Shown here piece by piece: positions 59,901 through 64,000 of a DNA stretch of 64,000 bases; position 1 is the stretch's first letter, and each line of letters begins with the position of its first letter. The position numbers were made by a program, and so were the translations under genes. The notes beneath the pieces were generated by a model, which had not been told where the DNA came from, did no database searches, and saw only the letters and a program-made list of their open reading frames with translations. This DNA is from Prochilodus magdalenae (lineage: Eukaryota > Chordata > Actinopteri > Characiformes > Prochilodontidae): positions 1,062,501 through 1,126,500 of the forward strand of contig JAMWET010000129.1 of NCBI GenBank assembly GCA_024036415.1, in the 5' to 3' direction.

Positions 59901-62900
59901 TTCTTCACATCAAGCTGCTTGCCTATTGCAGATTCAGTCTTCCCAGCCTGGTGCAGGTCTACAATTCGGTTTCTGGTGTCCTCCGACAGCTCTTTCGTCT
60001 TCACCATAGTGGAGTTTGGAGTGTGAGTGTTTGAGGTTGTAGGCAGGTGTCTTTTATACTGTTAACGACTTCAAACAGGTGCCATTAATACAGGTAATGA
60101 GTGGGGGAAAGAGGAGCCTCTTAAAAAAGAAGTTACAGGTCTGTGACAGCCAGAAATCTTGCTTGTTTGTTATTGACCAAATACTTATTTTCCACCATTA
60201 TTTGCAAATAAATTCTTTAAAAATCAGACAAAATCACTTTCTCAATTTTTTTCCACATTTTGTCTCTCATAGTTGAGGTCTACCTATGATGTCAATTACA
60301 GGCCTCTCTCATCTTTTTAAGTGGGACAACTTGCACAATTGGTGACTGACTAAATACTTATTTTCCCCACTGTAAGCATATAGCAGCATTGCAACTATGA
60401 TTTTTTTCCTTTGCAACTTTTGTTTTTCAAGTTTATGTTATCTAATTTGAAAAGGAATTTCACAAATTATTGCATGATTCAGTGGACAGTGTGTTTTAAT
60501 GTGAAATGATGCGTTGTAAAGCAACTTACTCTCTTAAAATCCCTACAGTGGTGGTGACTGGAACCAGGGGTCCATATATAGTCATTTCATTTACTATGCA
60601 AAATAACCAGCGAAAATACATGTATCTTTTGATGTTTCATATTTAATTTTAATGATAATAAAAATGGTGGTAAAATAAAATAAAAATAAAATAAATTATT
60701 TGGGTGCCATACCTTACCTATGGTTACCACACCTTACCTTACAAAGCCCTGCATGTCCCTTGTACTTTGCCAAATTATATGCCTAAGCCATGAGGCATTT
60801 ATAAACACTTTTTATAAAAGGTACTTTTAAAAGGCACTGAACCCTTTCAATTCCTATCAGCACCACTGTTCTGACTTAACCAGATTTTCTATAACAGCGC
60901 ATTGACTGAATGACTAATATCTGTTTAATTATGCAGATATAAAAAAAAAATTACAAAAAAATCATTTTGAAATGTAACGTTCTCTATTAAAAGTGTATAG
61001 ACTACTATAAGATGAATGTTAAGAAGTTGTAGCATAAATCTAGTAAACATCTGAGGTCAACCCACTGATTTTGTGCCTTTTGAATAGAGTGATTCCTCTA
61101 TACTTGATGTACCGGCCAGCCAACACAGTCCCATATGCCACAGTTGAGGCTGACCTGAATGAGGGGTTTTCAAAATATTGCCTGATGGATGACGCTGGCA
61201 GATTAATCACTCAAACAAGCTCTGAGGTGGAACAAAAATGCTGCACTTTCCAACACTGGATTTACCAATGGACAAGCGGCAACCTGCTGGTCACTCGGCT
61301 CGAAGGTGATTAAGGTCACATGTTAGATAGATAGTTCTCAGCACTAAATGCACGTTTCACTAGTACTGTGGGGATCAGGGTTTGGGTCCAGGTGTACTAA
61401 CATTTTGCTTTACTGTCTTGACTTGCTCTGTCTTACCAGTAAGGGAGTGGCCAACTGACTTATTATTTTATTCATTTCAGGTGCTGATACAAAGATTACA
61501 AACATTAGGATTGCCACCAAGTCCAAAGGGTTTGTCTTTTTATTATTTTATATGACTTACCATATTTCTAATATAGGGCTTGGGATTGTGAGCTCATGAC
61601 AGTGTCTAATAGGTGATCTGCCATTGTCCCAGGGAAAGTCAATATACGGTCAAATCTGACTGACAGATTTAATATTCATCAGTTTTATTTTTGGTGTGTA
61701 TTTATGATCAAACTCATGTCTGGTAGAGGGCTGTGTAAATTTGAGGGTAATATTTTAACAGTATGAAAAAAGCCTGAAATTACTATCAATATCTTAAATA
61801 TCAGCAGTAATAGTAAAAACAACACATTTAATGTCAACACATTTTTGTGTTGTTGCCACAATGCGTTAAGCACTGTCTTAATTTGACAATATTAAAACAG
61901 ACATTTCTTACATAAAAGTAACATAAAACAGCATTGTCGCTATGCATCTGCAATGGATTCACACAGGACCCAGTGTTAGGTCCCAATTGGTTTCCAAGCC
62001 ATCTAGCTCCTGTATGCAGTCACATTCTGTATTACCAGCAGCAGTTGTGGTCTCCTTTTTCACCAGATTCATCGCACAAACATATTCCCAGTTTTCAAGT
62101 TGTATCTCATTTTTGCCGCAGCAGATATGATTGTATAAGTAGTGAGCACTACATCACAGCCAACCTCAGAAAATTAGCTTGAAAACCAGTTGAGACGAAA
62201 CATTGGTCCATATATAACACGAGACAGATGTATCCAAAAATAATTTGACCAATCATAGCATAAAACTTTATTTTAAATGTCTATTGGAATTAAATAAATA
62301 CATACAGTACCTTAAGACGCTTTCTCGGGCTGGATGGCGATTTTCAAGTCTTTATGTTGTAAATGGAGCAAACACTGAATCAACAATCAAAGATCTCAAA
62401 CATGGACTTCAGATATGACCACGAGTGCTCTGGTGAGGAACATGTACCTTTATCTCTGTCTGACATGTAGAACCCTCATTACAACCACCAAGTTTAGCTG
62501 TTCATACTATGCAGAACACACTTTGACCTTGACTGACAGAGTAGGATTAGTTTACTGTGATTGGATTTCCTTCTTGGACGAACACAGTTATGACCTGTTG
62601 TACTGCTCTGCAGATAACTGCATATTTCAGGGATATCTTTCAAACGTGGGTATAAGTAGTAACATTGGCACAAATCCCCCTTAAGCATAACTTTTTTGAT
62701 AAAGCCTGTTAGCCACTTAGATGGACATGTTAGATGGACACCATTTTTAAAGCTGATATTGCTGTGAAGGAAATATTAGATAATACATTTTAACCATGTA
62801 GAAGATTAATTTAATTAACTTGGATTCCAAATAATCTGCTAACTGTGCTAGGAAGGCTAACATGCACAGTGACATAAGTGTTAATAAGTCATAAGTATTA

Positions 62901-63340
62901 AGGCATAAGTATTTTGGGGTATATACAGTAAATTAAAGCCCAAGTAAAATAAAGACAAACAATGCAAACTAATTGCTTTAAAAAAAGTACAATCACCAAG
63001 TTTAGCTAAGTTTCGAAAAACTCTTGGCATTAGTTTATATAAACATCAAACGGATTGTTTTGTACAGTAATGAAGTGACTTAGATAAGACTGAGAACTTA
63101 AAAGGCTTAATGCATGTTTGTTATTCTGTTAGTGTTCATGAGGATGAACTGGTAAACCTGGACACAAAACATTATCATGGTAATATGAAAAGAGACAAAA
63201 AAAATCTGTGTAACTACTATTGGGGGCTGCTCCGCCTGAGGCCCCTGAAGCTCATGGACTCTTCGCAGCAGCCAAAGATAAAAACATTGAGGAGCCCTTT
63301 GCTAGGCCAGAGGGTGGGCATTGGGTTGTCCAGTTCCTAG
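41858..63340 (+). CDS. alpk3: Alpha-protein kinase 3, 14 coding exons, about 1777 residues
   Basis: Striated-muscle atypical (alpha) kinase-family protein; human ALPK3 loss causes cardiomyopathy. Exons: 41858-41988, 42529-42567, 43087-43208, 43434-43551, 43665-45012, 52025-54449, 56173-56320, 56822-56949, 57966-58001, 58092-58366, 58561-58649, 61088-61305, 61481-61529, 63133-63340. They sum to 5334 nt and all phases agree. Domains: Ig1 (about 70-160), a long low-complexity middle (160-1390), Ig2 (about 1395-1486) and the alpha-kinase domain (about 1499-1720). Diagnostic matches to ALPK3 rather than ALPK1 or ALPK2 are [29 protein letters not shown] and [17 protein letters not shown]. An in-frame TGA directly before the ATG supports the start. 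The last exon is the weakest part of the model. Human ALPK3 is of similar size. Duplicate a/b status is unknown. Confidence 0.92.
42529..42567 (+). CDS. alpk3: alpk3 exon 2 (39-nt microexon)
   Basis: Acceptor CTAAATAG, donor GTAAAC. 39 nt with phase 2 on both sides. Encodes [13 protein letters not shown], the counterpart of the SSNRLSHPSSG stretch in human. Skipping keeps the frame. Confidence 0.7.
43087..43208 (+). CDS. alpk3: alpk3 exon 3 (Ig1 start)
   Basis: Acceptor ATTTTCAG, donor GTACGC, 122 nt. Encodes [20 protein letters not shown], then [19 protein letters not shown]. Very close to human ALPK3. FSC is the B-strand Cys of Ig1. Confidence 0.92.
43434..43551 (+). CDS. alpk3: alpk3 exon 4 (Ig1 middle)
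   Basis: 118 nt, acceptor CTTACAG, donor GTATGT. Encodes [20 protein letters not shown], then [18 protein letters not shown]. Contains the Ig core Trp (LTWYKDD). Confidence 0.92.
43665..45012 (+). CDS. alpk3: alpk3 exon 5 (Ig1 end and charged region)
   Basis: 1348 nt, acceptor TTTTGTAG, donor GTGAGT, ends phase 0. It starts by finishing Ig1 ([20 protein letters not shown], then SGVLEVG) and [20 protein letters not shown], as in ALPK3. The rest is low complexity, with an Arg/Glu/Ser-rich stretch at about residues 380-412 ([15 protein letters not shown]). Without splicing the frame continues 31 codons into intron 5 with a hydrophobic tail. Confidence 0.92.
45013..52024 (+). other. alpk3: alpk3 intron 5 (7.0 kb)
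   Basis: AT-rich non-coding sequence containing a fish interspersed repeat (49141-49605). On the minus strand, 46925-47398 holds a 157-codon open frame with a weak resemblance to BEL/Pao-type gag (see findings). Nothing else was recognised in 45110-46900, 47410-49130 or 49610-52020. Confidence 0.6.
49141..49605 (-). repeat. Fish interspersed repeat (GACACTGGCACAGTGGTGG family)
   Basis: The segments follow the order of a repeat I remember from otophysan fish sequence: TAGTTCTACAATTACAG, GTGGTCAGTACTCCCACAGG, GATCATTCTCAGCACTCCTG, ATCAGACACAGCGGTGCAGT, CTTGTAGATGTAAAATTAGAG, TGTGTTGGTCATTCTCTGGT and AAAACTCCAGCAGCACTCAT. No coding capacity. The class is uncertain. Confidence 0.6.
52025..54449 (+). 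CDS. alpk3: alpk3 exon 6 (giant disordered exon)
   Basis: 2425 nt, acceptor TGCCTCAAG, donor GTAAGA, phase 0 in, 1 out. Encodes residues 587-1394, mostly acidic low-complexity sequence rich in Glu, Lys, Asp and Ser with no fold I recognise. The C-terminal end is conserved with human ALPK3: [35 protein letters not shown] and [20 protein letters not shown]. Large single exons here are typical of ALPK2 and ALPK3. Confidence 0.92.
54450..56172 (+). other. alpk3: alpk3 intron 6
   Basis: 1.7 kb of AT-rich non-coding sequence; no repeat or gene recognised. Confidence 0.6.
56173..56320 (+). CDS. alpk3: alpk3 exon 7 (Ig2 start)
   Basis: 148 nt, acceptor CTCCTTAG, donor GTAAAC. Encodes [40 protein letters not shown] and EEQIAEMKR. 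Near-identical in pattern to human ALPK3. LWC is the B-strand Cys and KWF the core Trp of Ig2. Confidence 0.93.
56822..56949 (+). CDS. alpk3: alpk3 exon 8 (Ig2 end)
   Basis: 128 nt, acceptor TTTCTCAG, donor GTAAAC. Encodes [20 protein letters not shown], then [20 protein letters not shown]. The YGC Cys pairs with LWC of exon 7. Confidence 0.92.
57966..58001 (+). CDS. alpk3: alpk3 exon 9 (36-nt microexon)
   Basis: 36 nt, acceptor TTTTGCAG, donor GTTGGT, phase 1 to 1. Encodes [12 protein letters not shown], matching VLSGFISREEGE before the kinase domain in human. Confidence 0.85.
58092..58366 (+). CDS. alpk3: alpk3 exon 10 (alpha-kinase N-lobe)
   Basis: 275 nt, acceptor CGCACAG, donor GTAAGC. 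Encodes [50 protein letters not shown] and TCIAKVRN. The Lys in IAKV (about residue 1565) sits where alpha-kinases keep the nucleotide-binding Lys. Whether ALPK3 is catalytically active or a pseudokinase is debated, and the sequence alone does not settle it. Confidence 0.93.
58561..58649 (+). CDS. alpk3: alpk3 exon 11
   Basis: 89 nt, acceptor GTCCTTAG, donor GTAAGT, phase 0 in, 2 out. Encodes [20 protein letters not shown], then [21 protein letters not shown] is identical to human ALPK3. Confidence 0.93.
58768..60372 (-). mobile_element. Tc1-like transposon, 1605 bp, with 207-bp inverted termini
   Basis: Flanked by TA (58766-58767 and 60373-60374), the Tc1 target duplication. Terminal inverted repeats 58768-58974 and 60166-60372 are almost perfect, opening CAGTGGGGAAAATAAGTA. 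The inside holds a minus-strand transposase gene at 58983-60007. It sits in alpk3 intron 11. Low divergence between the termini points to recent insertion. Confidence 0.93.
58983..60007 (-). pseudogene. Tc1-like transposase, frameshifted, DD34E triad present
   Basis: Three overlapping frames together cover a full-length transposase: 60007-59738 ([20 protein letters not shown], a paired HTH domain with [17 protein letters not shown]), 59745-59521 (ending VIWSDE, first catalytic Asp) and 59588-58983 (HDNDPKHTA with the second Asp and [11 protein letters not shown] with the Glu). There are 34 residues between the second Asp and the Glu. Two single-base-type frameshifts, near 59741 and near 59540, break it. 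Apart from these it looks intact, so the copy is young but not autonomous as read. Confidence 0.9.
61088..61305 (+). CDS. alpk3: alpk3 exon 12 (kinase core)
   Basis: 218 nt, acceptor TGAATAG, donor GTGATT. Encodes [40 protein letters not shown] and VTRLEG. The [15 protein letters not shown] block is a hallmark of the ALPK2/ALPK3 kinase domain. Confidence 0.93.
61481..61529 (+). CDS. alpk3: alpk3 exon 13
   Basis: 49 nt, acceptor CATTTCAG, donor GTTTGT. Encodes [15 protein letters not shown] after a shared Gly, matching GVDWKMTDVQIATKLRG of human ALPK3. Confidence 0.85.
61530..63132 (+). other. alpk3: alpk3 intron 13
   Basis: 1.6 kb in which I searched for the missing GYQGL..CFPALLDRF-type kinase block and did not find it. 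The frames at 61934-62182 do not resemble any alpha-kinase sequence. No repeats recognised. Confidence 0.5.
63133..63340 (+). CDS. alpk3: alpk3 exon 14 (tentative last exon)
   Basis: Acceptor TTCTGTTAG, 208 nt, correct phase for exon 13, stop at 63338-63340. The segment [15 protein letters not shown] aligns with QCNAYCELLGLTPLK of human ALPK3, and the basic, Ser-rich tail ([14 protein letters not shown]) is in the right place. The preceding 25 residues (starting [10 protein letters not shown]) do not resemble the conserved YQGL..CFPALLDRF block. Either this fish gene has diverged, part of the exon is not used, or the true exon is elsewhere. ATTAAA at about 63366 may be a polyadenylation signal. 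Confidence 0.5.
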
Positions 63341-64000
63341 CTCCAGAATTATATATTTCTTTATTAATTAAAACAATAAGTGTCAGTTAATAGGCGAGTT
63401 TTCAGGCAAAAGTCTTCTGTCTGTAGGATCTAATGAACTGGTCTTAACTATTTTCCCTAGTAACCAATTATAGTAAAATACATTAAAGTAGAGATACCCA
63501 AGGTAAAATATTACTCCAGTAAAACTTGAGTAAAAGTACTAAGGTACTAAGTAAAAGTAGCATGATTTATTATGGCTGTATTTTGCTATCATCATTTCTG
63601 CAACAAGACTCTAAATTAAGAAACGTTACTCCCAGTCTACCAGTCTATAGAAGGTTATTAATTAGTCTAACACTGATGTCTTTTCAAATGATCATAAGCA
63701 CAAAACACAGAAGGCAAACAATTTCCTTTAGGTAGAACTATAAAACCTTTTTGCAAACACGCAAAGTTTCAGTTTAAGATTTAGTTGCAACTTATTTATA
63801 AGATTAGGTTTAATTAAAAATATCAAACTTTAAACGCAATTTACATATGAGTTTTCCTCTACTATATTGCATCTGTAAGTTTCTGTTCATAATCTAGCCA
63901 AAACACATTTACTATAAAAGGAAATAGTTTTTGTATAAATTCAGAAAAAGACACCTGCCAGTCATGAGTGTATGTGTACATATTTCTATATCATGGCCTA
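63341..64000 (+). other. Presumed alpk3 3' UTR and downstream sequence
   Basis: AT-rich sequence with no open frame resembling a gene. Continues past the right edge. Confidence 0.5.

Noticed and set aside
61934..62182. 82-codon plus-strand frame considered as the missing alpk3 exon
   Set aside because: No resemblance to the alpha-kinase C-terminal block, and no acceptor giving the right phase.

Overview
The window is vertebrate nuclear DNA, almost certainly from a teleost fish. The genes are split by GT-AG introns. The background is AT-rich and carries teleost-type repeats: Tc1/mariner, hAT and PIF/Harbinger relics, a characteristic fish interspersed repeat at 49141-49605, and CT, CA, TA and AAC microsatellites. 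An ostariophysan (characin or catfish type) is possible from the repeats, but this is only an impression.

Layout. (1) 1-18707, minus strand: first coding exon of frmd5 (18606-18707) and about 18.6 kb of its first intron, which runs off the left edge. (2) 18708-23952: frmd5 promoter side, with CCAAT boxes and a 107-bp CCAAT/GC-box inverted repeat, then a graveyard of Tc1-type relics. (3) 23953-38930, minus strand: a complete 14-coding-exon gene for a MALT1-like type 1 paracaspase. All splice phases agree and give 658 residues. The His/Cys dyad, the three acidic residues for Arg specificity and the allosteric Trp are all present. The N-terminal death domain is absent. (4) 38931-41857: divergent intergenic region with MEF2-type sites on the right-hand side. 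(5) 41858-63340, plus strand: alpk3 (alpha-protein kinase 3), 14 coding exons with consistent phases, 1777 residues in my model. It has two Ig-like regions, a very large disordered middle and a C-terminal alpha-kinase domain. The last exon is tentative. A 1605-bp, nearly intact Tc1-like transposon sits in intron 11.

How the genes relate. The paracaspase and alpk3 are head to head. In human, MALT1 lies beside ALPK2 on chromosome 18, while ALPK3 and FRMD5 are on chromosome 15. A MALT1-like gene beside alpk3 therefore looks like the chromosome-15-type ohnologue of MALT1 (malt2/malt3, PCASP2/3 type) rather than MALT1 itself. FRMD5 is a membrane-cytoskeleton FERM protein, the paracaspase belongs to CARD-BCL10-type NF-kB signalling, and ALPK3 is a striated-muscle protein. 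They share ancestry of the locus, not a pathway.

Exon boundaries were read by eye from splice sites, reading-phase agreement and remembered family sequences. No alignment or database search was run.
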